A stretch of 64,000 nt of DNA from an uncultured Coriobacteriaceae bacterium (lineage in GTDB: Bacteria; Actinomycetota; Coriobacteriia; Coriobacteriales; Atopobiaceae). Positions 37,067 to 44,685 of the stretch are shown here, piece after piece. Within the stretch, counting starts at the first letter, position 1; each line of letters starts with the position of its first letter. Below the pieces are notes generated by a model. It was not told the DNA's origin. It saw only the letters and a program-made list of their open reading frames with translations, and made no database searches. The stretch spans positions 229,009-293,008 of the forward strand of contig CADAAU010000002.1 of NCBI GenBank assembly GCA_902786015.1. Reading direction: 5' to 3'. The translations under genes were made by a program, and so were the position numbers.

Positions 37067-37295
37067 GGCCGAGACCTCTCTCGCGCCAGCGCTCAATCAG
37101 AGAATCCTCCGCCATCTCATCGAACGACCGCTCCTCATTTGCTGGGTCAAGTGTGCGTCCTTCTAGGCCTGCATTGTGCAGAAACGTCGCATACAGCGTC
37201 TGTCCGAGCTCGACGGGGTTTTGGCTGGCGTCGTGATCGATTTTGTCAAAGACCGCATCAAGCAGTATTTCGAGCTGCTCACCTCTTTGTGCCAA
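37059..37295 (-). CDS. Putative antitoxin of the truncated PIN locus
   Basis: A 78-residue acidic protein (ending FDEMAEDSLIERWRERGLGRG) located directly upstream of, and overlapping, the PIN remnant, as antitoxins do. The first codon would be TTG right after an in-frame TAG and without a clear ribosome site, so the 5' end may be damaged too. It may be a leftover of a toxin-antitoxin pair. Confidence 0.5.
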   Translation of the reverse strand: MAQRGEQLEILLDAVFDKIDHDASQNPVELGQTLYATFLHNAGLEGRTLDPANEERSFDEMAEDSLIERWRERGLGRG

Positions 37296-37479
37296 CTAAT
37301 GACGCTCACGAGGGAGCTGCCCCGTAGGCACCGGATCTAAATGGTGATCCGTGCTGCTGCCTGTGGACGTAGCCGTCCATCAAGAACGTATTGACGGTCC
37401 GAATCGCGCCACGAGACTCTACCACAAGCACATGGGATCTCGCAGCGCGTTCACGGCTTATATATTATCGCTCACGGGA

Positions 37480-37493
37480 TTTGCAAAACAAAA
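37480..37493 (+). promoter_or_regulatory. TTTGCAAAACAAAA element upstream of adhE
   Basis: A 14-bp match (one change) to 29582-29595 in the mtlA-sorE gap. It lies just upstream of the adhE -35 box. Confidence 0.45.
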
Positions 37494-37495
37494 GC

Positions 37496-37524
37496 TTGAA
37501 ATTGGTGAAACAACAGTATATTAT
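37496..37524 (+). promoter_or_regulatory. adhE promoter with internal operator box
   Basis: TTGAAA (37496-37501) and TATTAT (37519-37524) have a 17-bp spacer. GGTGAAACAA starts at 37504, 8 bp after the first base of the -35, the same offset as in the sorE promoter. Confidence 0.7.
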
Positions 37525-37533
37525 CCAATCATG

Positions 37534-37570
37534 GTGTTGAAACGACAAGAAAGTGGCTTTGATACGAAAG
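37534..37570 (+). promoter_or_regulatory. Downstream operator boxes of adhE
   Basis: GTGTTGAAACGACAA (37534-37548) has its core exactly 32 bp after the spacer box. A weaker TTTGATACGAAAG follows at 37558-37570, 22 bp further. Confidence 0.65.
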
Positions 37571-37609
37571 TGACGACTTCGTATCGCATCACAGAAGGAG
37601 GATTTATCG

Positions 37610-40255
37610 ATGGCTGAAGAGACCAAGACAGTCTTTGACGATGGACCAGCCCTCGTCGTGCGCAGCGACGAAGAGTTGACGGAGAAGCTCGCACTCATGC
37701 GTGAGGCCCAGGCCAAGTTTGCAACCTACACGCAGGAGCAGGTTGACAAGATTTTTTACGAGGCGGCCATGGCTGCCAACAAGGCGCGCATCCCCCTGGC
37801 CGAGATGGCCGTTGAGGAGACGGGCATGGGAGTTCTGGAGGACAAAGTCATAAAGAACCACTATGCCTCCGAGTACATCTACAACGCCTACAAGCATACC
37901 AAGACCTGTGGCGTCATTGACGAGGACAAGGCGGGCGGCATCAAGCGCGTGGCCGAGCCCATCGGCGTCATTGGTGCGGTGATTCCCACCACTAACCCCA
38001 CCTCCACAGCCATCTTCAAATGCCTCATCGCACTCAAGACCCGCAATGCCATCATGATCTCTCCGCATCCGCGCGCAAAAAAGTGCACCGCCGAGGCGGC
38101 ACGCGTGGTGCTCGATGCCGCCGTTGCCGCTGGCGCTCCCGAGCATATCATCGGTTGGATCGAAGCACTCTCGCTCGAGAACACCAACACGCTCATGGCC
38201 GAGTCCGACATCATCCTCGCTACCGGTGGTCCTGGCATGGTGAAGGCCGCCTACAGCTCCGGCACGCCGGCACTTGGTGTTGGCGCGGGCAACACGCCGG
38301 TCATCATCGACGATACGGCTGACGTTATCAACGCCGTCAACTCCATCATCCACTCCAAGACCTTCGACAACGGCATGATCTGCGCCTCCGAGCAGTCCGT
38401 CACCGTGGTGGGCGACGAGGCCTACGCTCAGGCCAAGGCCGAGTTCGAGCGTCGTGGTTGCTACTTCCTCAATCCCGAGGAGCTCGACAAGGTGCGCAAG
38501 ACCATCATCATCAACGGGCGACTCAACGCAAAGATCGTCGGTCAGAAGGCCGCGACCATTGCAGATCTTGCCGGCATCGAGGTTCCGCAGGCCACAAAGA
38601 TCCTCATCGGTGAGGTCGAGTCGGTTGACATCAGCGAGGAATTTGCGCACGAGAAGCTTAGCCCCGTCCTTGCTATGTACCATGCGGCCGACTTCGAGGA
38701 GGCAATCGCCAAGGCTGAGCGTCTAGTTGCTGACGGCGGCTATGGCCACACGAGCTCGCTCTACATTGACGTGAACGAGGCCGAGAAGATCCAGCGTCAC
38801 TACGAGGCCATGAAGACCTGCCGCATCCTCATCAACACGCCCTCCAGCCATGGCGGCATCGGTGACCTGTACAACTTCCAGCTCGCTCCGTCCCTCACAC
38901 TGGGCTGCGGCTCCTGGGGCGGCAACTCCGTGAGCGAGAACGTGGGCGTCAAGCACCTTATCAACATCAAGACAGTGGCAGAGAGGCGAGAGAACATGCT
39001 GTGGTTCCGTACCCCTGACAAGGTCTACTTCAAGAAGGGCTGCATGTCGCTGGCCCTCGGTGAGCTCGGTACGATGGGCAAGAAGCGCGCCTTCATCGTG
39101 ACCGACCAGTTCCTGTACAAGAGTGGCTTCACCAAGTCCATCGAGGCCAGGCTCGACGAGATGAGCATCGTCCACAGCTCGTTCTGGGACGTAGAGCCCG
39201 ATCCCAAGCTGCATAACGCACAGGAGGGCGTGCGACAGCTCAAGGCCTTCGAGCCCGATACCATCATTGCGGTGGGCGGCGGCTCGGCCATGGATGCTGC
39301 GAAGATCATGTGGCTCATGTACGAGCATCCCGAGGCCAAGTTCGAAGACATGGCCATGGACTTCATGGACATCCGCAAGCGCATCTTTGAGTATCCCGAA
39401 CTGGGTTCGCAGTGCTACTTCGTGGCCATCCCGACGAGCTCCGGCACCGGCTCCGAGGTCACACCGTTCGCGATCATCACTGAGGCCGAGACCGGCATCA
39501 AGTGGCCGCTCGCTGACTACGTCCTCATGCCCAACATGGCCATCGTCGACACCGACAACATGATGAGCCAGCCCAAGGGTCTCACCTCGGCATCCGGTGT
39601 GGACGTCCTCACCCATGCGCTCGAGGCGTACGTCTCGATTATGGCGAGCGACTACACCAATCCGCTTGCGCTTGAGGCTGGCCGCCTGGTGTTCACATAC
39701 CTCGCCCGCGCCTACGACGATCCCAATGACGTGGAGGCCCGCGACCACATGGCCAACGCGAGCTGCCTCGCCGGCATGGCCTTCGCCAACGCCTTCCTCG
39801 GCGTCAACCACTCCATGGCGCACAAGCTCGGCGCCTTCCACCACATCCCACACGGCTGGGCCAACGCCGTCATCCTCACGCGCGTCATGCGTTACAATGC
39901 GGCCGAGCGTCCCACCAAGATGGGCACCTTCAGCCAGTATCAGCATCCGCAGGCCAAGGAGCGCTATACTCGCTTCGCTCGCTACTGTGGCTTTACGGGC
40001 GCCGACGACGATGAGGTGTTCGAGAACTTCATTACCGGCATCGAGGAACTCAAGGCTCACGTTGGTGTCAAACCGACCATCAAGGACTTTGGCGTGGACG
40101 AGCAGTACTTCCTCGATACGCTTGACGATATGAGCAAGCAGGCGTTCAATGACCAGTGCACCGGCGCCAACCCGCGCTACCCGCTCATCAGCGAGATTCG
40201 CGAGCTGTATCTGGACGCTTACTACGATCGTCCCGCAAGCTCCTACGAGGATTAG
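37610..40255 (+). CDS. adhE: Bifunctional acetaldehyde-CoA/alcohol dehydrogenase AdhE
   Basis: An 881-residue fusion. The aldehyde dehydrogenase half (about 1-440) contains the catalytic Cys in NGMICASEQ and PTTNPTSTAIFK. The iron-dependent alcohol dehydrogenase half (about 455-881) contains AVGGGSAMDAAK, TSSGTGSEVTPF, and the metal ligands in LTHALEAYVS and GVNHSMAHKLGAFHHIPHG. It turns acetyl-CoA into ethanol, consuming two NADH, the main redox outlet in fermentation. AGAAGGAGGA precedes the ATG. Its promoter shares boxes with sorE, and a kinase-like gene follows after 30 bp. Confidence 0.97.
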   Translation: MAEETKTVFDDGPALVVRSDEELTEKLALMREAQAKFATYTQEQVDKIFYEAAMAANKARIPLAEMAVEETGMGVLEDKVIKNHYASEYIYNAYKHTKTCGVIDEDKAGGIKRVAEPIGVIGAVIPTTNPTSTAIFKCLIALKTRNAIMISPHPRAKKCTAEAARVVLDAAVAAGAPEHIIGWIEALSLENTNTLMAESDIILATGGPGMVKAAYSSGTPALGVGAGNTPVIIDDTADVINAVNSIIHSKTFDNGMICASEQSVTVVGDEAYAQAKAEFERRGCYFLNPEELDKVRKTIIINGRLNAKIVGQKAATIADLAGIEVPQATKILIGEVESVDISEEFAHEKLSPVLAMYHAADFEEAIAKAERLVADGGYGHTSSLYIDVNEAEKIQRHYEAMKTCRILINTPSSHGGIGDLYNFQLAPSLTLGCGSWGGNSVSENVGVKHLINIKTVAERRENMLWFRTPDKVYFKKGCMSLALGELGTMGKKRAFIVTDQFLYKSGFTKSIEARLDEMSIVHSSFWDVEPDPKLHNAQEGVRQLKAFEPDTIIAVGGGSAMDAAKIMWLMYEHPEAKFEDMAMDFMDIRKRIFEYPELGSQCYFVAIPTSSGTGSEVTPFAIITEAETGIKWPLADYVLMPNMAIVDTDNMMSQPKGLTSASGVDVLTHALEAYVSIMASDYTNPLALEAGRLVFTYLARAYDDPNDVEARDHMANASCLAGMAFANAFLGVNHSMAHKLGAFHHIPHGWANAVILTRVMRYNAAERPTKMGTFSQYQHPQAKERYTRFARYCGFTGADDDEVFENFITGIEELKAHVGVKPTIKDFGVDEQYFLDTLDDMSKQAFNDQCTGANPRYPLISEIRELYLDAYYDRPASSYED

Positions 40256-40285
40256 TCGCAACGGCTCAGAAAGGAAAGAATCGCT

Positions 40286-41050
40286 ATGAAGCTTCCCAAG
40301 GACAAAACAGCCATCGTCACGCGTCACAACAAGGTGGTCTACGATTGCGACGACACGGTGGCAAAGGTCTTCAACGCCACCAAGCCCTCGTCCGACATCG
40401 TAAACGAGGCGCTCAACCTCACGCGCGCCGAGCAGGCTGGCATCGACGTGCCCGCGCTCATTGAGGTGGGAAAGACCGGCAACAACTGGGCCATCCTGAC
40501 CGAGAAGGTCGAGGGCAAGACGCTGCGTCAGCTCATGAACGAAGCTCCCGAGAAGTCCGAGGAGTACCTAACGCAGCTCATCGAGCTCGAACTCTCGGTG
40601 CACGCACATCGCGCGCCCCTCATGAACCGCCAGAAGGACAAGTATGCTCGCATGATCGCGGACGCGTCGGACATCATTACCGAGGCCCAGCGCTACGAGC
40701 TGCTCATGCGCCTGGATGGCATGCCAAACCACACCAAGCTCTGCCACGGCGACTTCGTGCCTTCCAACGTCATCGTGCGCGAGGACGGCAGCATGTGCGT
40801 ATGCGACTGGGCGCATGCCACGCAGGGCAACGGCGGTGCGGACTGCGCCATCACTTACCTGCACCTCATGCTCAACGGTGAGGAAGAGAACGCACAGAGC
40901 TACCTGCGTCTCTACTGTGAGCGCCAGGGTTGCACGGTCAACTACGTGCAGGGTTGGATGTCCATCGTCGCGGCAGCCGAGCTCGCTCGCGGTCGCGTGG
41001 CCGAGCATGACTACTTGCTCTCAATGGTGGACGTTGTCGACTACGTGTAA
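40286..41050 (+). CDS. APH-family phosphotransferase of unknown substrate, in adhE operon
   Basis: A 254-residue kinase-fold protein of the aminoglycoside/choline phosphotransferase superfamily: TRAEQAGIDVPALIEVGKTG in the N-lobe, catalytic loop LCHGDFVPSNVIV (about 152-164) with the base Asp, and metal-binding VCDWAHATQG (the DxD position). Relatives of this size often phosphorylate choline, sugars or homoserine; drug resistance is not implied. It lies 30 bp after adhE with GAAAGGAAAG, so it is probably cotranscribed with it. The physiological link to ethanol formation is unknown. Confidence 0.8.
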   Translation: MKLPKDKTAIVTRHNKVVYDCDDTVAKVFNATKPSSDIVNEALNLTRAEQAGIDVPALIEVGKTGNNWAILTEKVEGKTLRQLMNEAPEKSEEYLTQLIELELSVHAHRAPLMNRQKDKYARMIADASDIITEAQRYELLMRLDGMPNHTKLCHGDFVPSNVIVREDGSMCVCDWAHATQGNGGADCAITYLHLMLNGEEENAQSYLRLYCERQGCTVNYVQGWMSIVAAAELARGRVAEHDYLLSMVDVVDYV

Positions 41051-41141
41051 GGTCACGCATATTTGAATGCTAAGGCGCGCAGGGTCAGCATGGCCCTGCG
41101 CGCCTCGGTATACCGCCACTGGCTTCAGGTTGGCCTTCACT

Positions 41142-41154
41142 CAATTTGGGTATA
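41142..41154 (+). repeat. Family B half-site upstream of the Vsr-fold gene
   Basis: CAATTTGGGTATA matches the CAATTTGGGTACA half-site of the cluster at 42379-42532 with one change. It lies 50 bp before the gene at 41204 and overlaps a TATATA stretch that could be its -10 box. This is a hint of self-regulation or of insertion footprints. Confidence 0.7.
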
Positions 41155-41203
41155 TATAGATTTCGCGATCTCTTGGTCAATCCCAAAGATGGGTGGTGGT
41201 TCG

Positions 41204-42328
41204 ATGGGTGTAACGCTTTCGTTTGACTCGGCACTCTGGGTGACCCGGCTCCTTCGTTGCGAGGGTCACAGCATCTTGGAGATGAATACCGAAGACCTCA
41301 AGAGACCTTCCACGTGGGAGGGAAAGCGGTGGTCGTTGAAGGAGTTTACGAGCGAGAAGTGGAAGTGGCAAACGCCCAGCATACAGAATCCCCTGAAAGT
41401 TCTTGTGCCGAGTCACGCTGATCGCATCCGGATGGAGACGGTAGAGAGCCGTATTTGCGCACGTAAGCTGCCGTCCGGATCGATTATCTGGCTGGACGAG
41501 GTGTCGTCGATGGTCAGCCCCGAGCTTCTTTTCTATCAGATGTCAACTGTCTTACCGATTCACCTGCTCGTCATACTCGGCCACGAATTGTGTGGTCACT
41601 TTTCTTTGGCGCCCTCTGGGCTTGGAGGCAACAAGGCGAGCATGATTATTCCGTCAGCCACCAGTGTCGAGCGCATAAAAAGTTACCTCGACTCCCTTTG
41701 TGGCTCTCGAGGCGCTAAACACGCACGTCTCGCCCTTTGCTATGTTGCAAACAGCGCGCTTTCGTATCCCGAAGCCCTGCTATCGGCCGTATGCTCATTT
41801 CCTTGCGAGTTGCACGGCTATGGGTTGGGATCTGTCACTTTGAATGAGCGAGTAATCATTTCGGACGGGACCCGGATGAGTTTGAGGAAGCAGAATCGAT
41901 ATCCGGACCTGATGTTTTCCTTTGCGCCGGTTGGAATTAACTATGAAGGAGAGGGACACTTGGACCTTAGGGGACTGATGGAGATCGTTCGATTGACGCA
42001 GCGTGCCGAAGGGGATGAAGCCAAAGTCGCGGAGGCTGCCTTGTCCGAAAAGATCACCGATATTCGTACGAAATACGTTGATGACATCCAACGGGACCGA
42101 GATTTGATTGCTCGAGGCCGCGTTGTTCTGCGAGCAACAAAGGAAGACCTTGCCGATGGCGAAAGTCTCGACATGTTGATACAACAGATATTGGAAATCG
42201 CGCAATCGGTTTTTGGAATTGATACCAAAAAACAAATAGAAATGCTGGACGATACCGATTCGCGACGAGATCGACACCAGCTCATACATTCCCTACTGCA
42301 ATTTGGCACCAATCCGAGCTCTTTTTGA
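41204..42328 (+). CDS. Vsr-fold (DUF559-like) PD-(D/E)XK domain protein, repeat-associated
   Basis: A 374-residue protein related to the one at 252-1382. The C-terminal part shows RYPDLMF (about 232-238), GINYEGEGHLDL (about 244-255), a 40-residue insertion, then DDIQRDRDLIARG and VVLRATKEDL (about 293-314): the Vsr/DUF559 nuclease order D, E-x-E/H, D-x-x-R-D. The N-terminal two thirds include MVSPELLFYQM and LGHELCGHFS, matched in the paralog. I chose the ATG at 41204 after GGTGGTGG; upstream in-frame codons cover repeat DNA. Family B palindromes lie on both sides. Nuclease activity is inferred. Confidence 0.7.
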   Translation: MGVTLSFDSALWVTRLLRCEGHSILEMNTEDLKRPSTWEGKRWSLKEFTSEKWKWQTPSIQNPLKVLVPSHADRIRMETVESRICARKLPSGSIIWLDEVSSMVSPELLFYQMSTVLPIHLLVILGHELCGHFSLAPSGLGGNKASMIIPSATSVERIKSYLDSLCGSRGAKHARLALCYVANSALSYPEALLSAVCSFPCELHGYGLGSVTLNERVIISDGTRMSLRKQNRYPDLMFSFAPVGINYEGEGHLDLRGLMEIVRLTQRAEGDEAKVAEAALSEKITDIRTKYVDDIQRDRDLIARGRVVLRATKEDLADGESLDMLIQQILEIAQSVFGIDTKKQIEMLDDTDSRRDRHQLIHSLLQFGTNPSSF

Positions 42329-42378
42329 GTGCCGAAACTGAAATCAGCCTGTCAGTTTCTCCCGCTGTCGTGCCGTGA

Positions 42379-42532
42379 GTGTACCCAAATTGTATGGACC
42401 CTCACAAAATACCTGTTGGCAAGAGGCAGAAATGCAATTTGGGTACAGTAGCTAAAGTAGCCACTGTACCCAAATTGCATTTCGGGTTTTGTCCAACTGG
42501 CCTTTTGTGGCCTCGTGTGCAATTTGGGTACA
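42379..42532. repeat. Family B palindrome cluster (two inverted 70-bp units)
   Basis: Four half-sites at 42379-42392, 42435-42447, 42465-42477 and 42520-42532 delimit two units of about 69 bp that are imperfect inverted copies of each other, including shared internal CACAAAA and GTTGG. The central arms AAATGCAATTTGGGTACAGT (42430-42449) and its complement (42463-42482) are perfect over 20 bp around AGCTAAAGTAGCC. The cluster starts 50 bp after the Vsr-fold gene. Confidence 0.92.
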
Positions 42533-42674
42533 CTCGAGGTCTCCAAAACCTTAAAACACCGTCGCGATGTGCCCAAAAGCTGTGCCATCAGCCCTCAGAG
42601 AAGTGTCATGCCGTCATTTCGTGTACCTATACTCCAATTCGAATCGACAAAAGCCCCTTTGGATGAGCCGCATC

Positions 42675-42854
42675 CTATGCTGTGACTTCCGTCCATGTGT
42701 GTCCGCACTTGTTGCAGTACCACACCTTGACCGTGCGGCCCAATCCATCCTTATACGACTCGGTGCACGTCACGTCTTCGCTGCCGCATTGCGGGCAGTC
42801 GGGCTCAGCGAGCCACTCGTCGAGGTTTGTGCCACCCATTACTTCGTTTGCCAT
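42675..42854 (-). CDS. Small zinc-ribbon protein
   Basis: A 59-residue protein starting MANEVMGGTNLDEWLAEPDC. It has two Cys pairs, CPQC (20-23) and CNKC (47-50), followed by GHTW, typical of a TFIIS-like or rubredoxin-like zinc ribbon. GGGAGGAG stands before the ATG. It follows the methyltransferase-like gene by 28 bp on the same strand, so it is probably cotranscribed. The role (nucleic-acid or protein binding) is unknown. Confidence 0.75.
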   Translation of the reverse strand: MANEVMGGTNLDEWLAEPDCPQCGSEDVTCTESYKDGLGRTVKVWYCNKCGHTWTEVTA

Positions 42855-42882
42855 GTTGTCTCCTCCCTTGTAAACGCTGCGA

Positions 42883-43695
42883 TTACCATGCTATCAGGGC
42901 ATTGTTGCCCGCTTTGTGGGGTTCTTCCGGACGCTCGGGAATTATCCGTACGTGGGCGAATTCCTGCTTGAATGCGGCTTCGACCTCACGAAGTGCCTTC
43001 GATCGCCGTCCCTCTAGGGGAGTACGCACGTTGCCGATGTAGAGGCCTCCCTCACGCAGGTGGTCGCGAATCGCTTGAGCGCCTTCCGTTCCCGATAGTC
43101 TTCCCAACGGACGGTTGCCCGCAAACGCGTCGTTGACGATGAGGTCAAACCCCTCTTCGTCATCCAGCAATCGACTGATTGCGTCGGCGCGGGTCAGAAC
43201 GAGCTGCCCACTTCGCTCGGTCTTGAAGTCTGCAACAAGGCGATCGACAAAGAACTGATTTCGTGCGATCGCCTCGATTTTTGGGTCGATTTCCACTGCC
43301 TCGCACACGAAGTCGGGGCGGTACGCTACAAGCCATTTGGGAAACGAGTATCCGCCTCCGCCCATAACCAAAGCCCGACGACTCTGCGGCTTGGCATCGC
43401 GAGCCGCTCCAAAGGTGCGTCGCACCTCCTTGGCCCACGTTCGGTGATATGCGCACACAGGAATCCATAGTAGATCATCGTCTACGTAGCATACGCTTTG
43501 GTAGGTTCCGTTTACGTTCAGAAGGCGCACGGTCGTCCCGTCCTCATCCTCGGAATCGAACACCAACGCAGGACCAAAGCGCGTGTGCCAAGTAAACCAC
43601 ACGCCTCTCCATGCAAGAATGCGCGGCAGTGCCAGTCGAACGACGACGGCAAATACCGTGCCAACGAGCGTTGCGATTAGGAGCCCTTCGAGCAT
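42883..43695 (-). CDS. Spermidine-synthase-like SAM-fold membrane protein
   Basis: A 270-residue protein. The N-terminal 25 residues form a membrane helix (GLLIATLVGTVFAVVVRLAL). A spermidine-synthase-like Rossmann domain follows: VMGGGGYSFPKWL (motif I, about 113-125), CEAVEIDPKIEAIA (motif II), and DLIVNDAFAG (motif IV). Many such proteins are not true polyamine synthases and some are methyltransferase-like. The start at complement 43695 is preceded by AAAGGG; an upstream extension to 43785 looks non-coding. It is divergent from tatA. The substrate is unknown. Confidence 0.72.
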   Translation of the reverse strand: MLEGLLIATLVGTVFAVVVRLALPRILAWRGVWFTWHTRFGPALVFDSEDEDGTTVRLLNVNGTYQSVCYVDDDLLWIPVCAYHRTWAKEVRRTFGAARDAKPQSRRALVMGGGGYSFPKWLVAYRPDFVCEAVEIDPKIEAIARNQFFVDRLVADFKTERSGQLVLTRADAISRLLDDEEGFDLIVNDAFAGNRPLGRLSGTEGAQAIRDHLREGGLYIGNVRTPLEGRRSKALREVEAAFKQEFAHVRIIPERPEEPHKAGNNALIAW

Positions 43696-43759
43696 AGTGC
43701 CCTTTCGTACTTCGTACAGAACAACCTGCTGCCCTGTGAACAGTCCTATGCATGTGGAA

Positions 43760-43779
43760 AAAGGGAACGAGTCCCTTTG
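43760..43779. repeat. Short hairpin in the tatA divergent gap
   Basis: AAAGGGA and TCCCTTT form a 7-bp stem around a short loop between the divergent methyltransferase-like gene and tatA. It may be an operator or a small terminator for upstream transcripts. Confidence 0.35.
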
Positions 43780-43864
43780 TCGCACATAGTTTGTGTTGAG
43801 CTATACTACACTATGCGAGATTGTGCAAACCGCATGTCGGTAGCGAACGCAACAGGAGGCATCA

Positions 43865-44065
43865 ATGATTCTAGGACTTGGCGTGCCAGAGCTTCTCGTT
43901 ATTTTGCTGGTCGTTCTTGTCATCTTTGGACCCAAGAACCTTCCCAAGCTCGGTTCGGCTCTGGGCAAGACCGTAAAGAACGTGCGTGAGGGCATGGAAG
44001 ACGAGGACGATTCCGATGAGGAGTCTGAGGACGATTCCTCAAATAAGGAAGACAAATCCGAATAG
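43865..44065 (+). CDS. tatA: Sec-independent translocase subunit TatA
   Basis: A 66-residue TatA/E. A short N-terminus leads to one membrane helix (about 6-21, [15 protein letters not shown]), the conserved [10 protein letters not shown] hinge and an amphipathic helix ([13 protein letters not shown]), then a very acidic tail (EDEDDSDEE). TatA forms the variable pore for folded, twin-arginine substrates such as the SRRTF lipoprotein at 3344-4996. tatC is not nearby. GGAGGC precedes the ATG. The next gene is greA after 39 bp. Confidence 0.93.
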   Translation: MILGLGVPELLVILLVVLVIFGPKNLPKLGSALGKTVKNVREGMEDEDDSDEESEDDSSNKEDKSE

Positions 44066-44104
44066 CAGGCGAGAAAGTACACATCAACATAGAGCGAGGT
44101 GCGC

Positions 44105-44584
44105 ATGGCCACAACCGAGATAGTCCTTACACCAGAGGGATACAGCAAGTACGAGCAGGAGCTCAAGGACCTCGAGCGGGAGAAGCTCGAGATTGCCGAT
44201 CAACTGCGCACGGCGCGTGAGTTCGGCGACCTCTCAGAGAACGCGGAATACGATGCGGCGCGTGAGGCGCAGGCACAGAACGAGGCCCGCATCAATGACG
44301 TTCGCCATATCCTCAATACGGCCCAGGTCATAGCCGAGGAGGTCGTTGGCGAGCGAGGGACCATGGTGTCGGTGGGTAGCACCGTCGAATTGGTTGACGG
44401 TGCGGGCAAGACGGTCAAGTTCACGATTGTGGGCACTACCGAGACCAATTCCCTGGCGCATCGCATCTCCAACGAGTCGCCGGCCGGTTCGGCACTGGTG
44501 GGTCACGTGGTGGGAGACCAGATTGCCTTCACGACGCCGGCAGGCAAGGTGCGTCAGTACACCATTGTTAGCATCACCCGCTAA
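44105..44584 (+). CDS. greA: Transcription elongation factor GreA
   Basis: A 159-residue Gre factor: N-terminal coiled coil (about 5-75) with the tip LSENAEYDAAREAQ bearing the acidic catalytic residues, and a C-terminal FKBP-like domain (about 85-159) with STVELVDGAGK and ESPAGSALVGHVVGD. It restarts backtracked RNA polymerase. The ATG at 44105 is preferred over the GTG at 44099 because of the GCGAGG spacing. It lies after tatA; a palindrome separates it from lysS. Confidence 0.96.
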   Translation: MATTEIVLTPEGYSKYEQELKDLEREKLEIADQLRTAREFGDLSENAEYDAAREAQAQNEARINDVRHILNTAQVIAEEVVGERGTMVSVGSTVELVDGAGKTVKFTIVGTTETNSLAHRISNESPAGSALVGHVVGDQIAFTTPAGKVRQYTIVSITR

Positions 44585-44610
44585 TTCCGTCGCAGTCGCG
44601 GCGTTGCAAA

Positions 44611-44665
44611 ACAGGGGGACAGTCCCCTATGTCTGACTGAGAACAGGGGGACTGTCCCCCTGTTC
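44611..44665. repeat. Family E GGGGACTGTCCCC palindromes, likely terminator
   Basis: ACAGGGGGACAGTCCCCT (44611-44628), then the perfect 25-bp palindrome at 44641-44665 (arms GAACAGGGGGAC and GTCCCCCTGTTC around one T). TTATC follows. This type of dispersed palindrome is widespread in bacteria. Here it sits between greA and lysS and can fold as a terminator. Confidence 0.8.
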
Positions 44666-44685
44666 TTATCGCGTAAAGGAGCATC

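Noticed and set aside
37331..37440. Possible minus-strand gene fragment upstream of adhE
   Set aside because: A short open stretch can be read, but there are no start signals or family resemblance.
38723..40327. 534-codon open frame antisense to adhE
   Set aside because: A shadow of the AdhE alcohol dehydrogenase half; no start signals.
40286..41050. Aminoglycoside resistance gene
   Set aside because: Only the general kinase fold is seen; the neighbour adhE and the lack of close similarity to known resistance enzymes argue against it.
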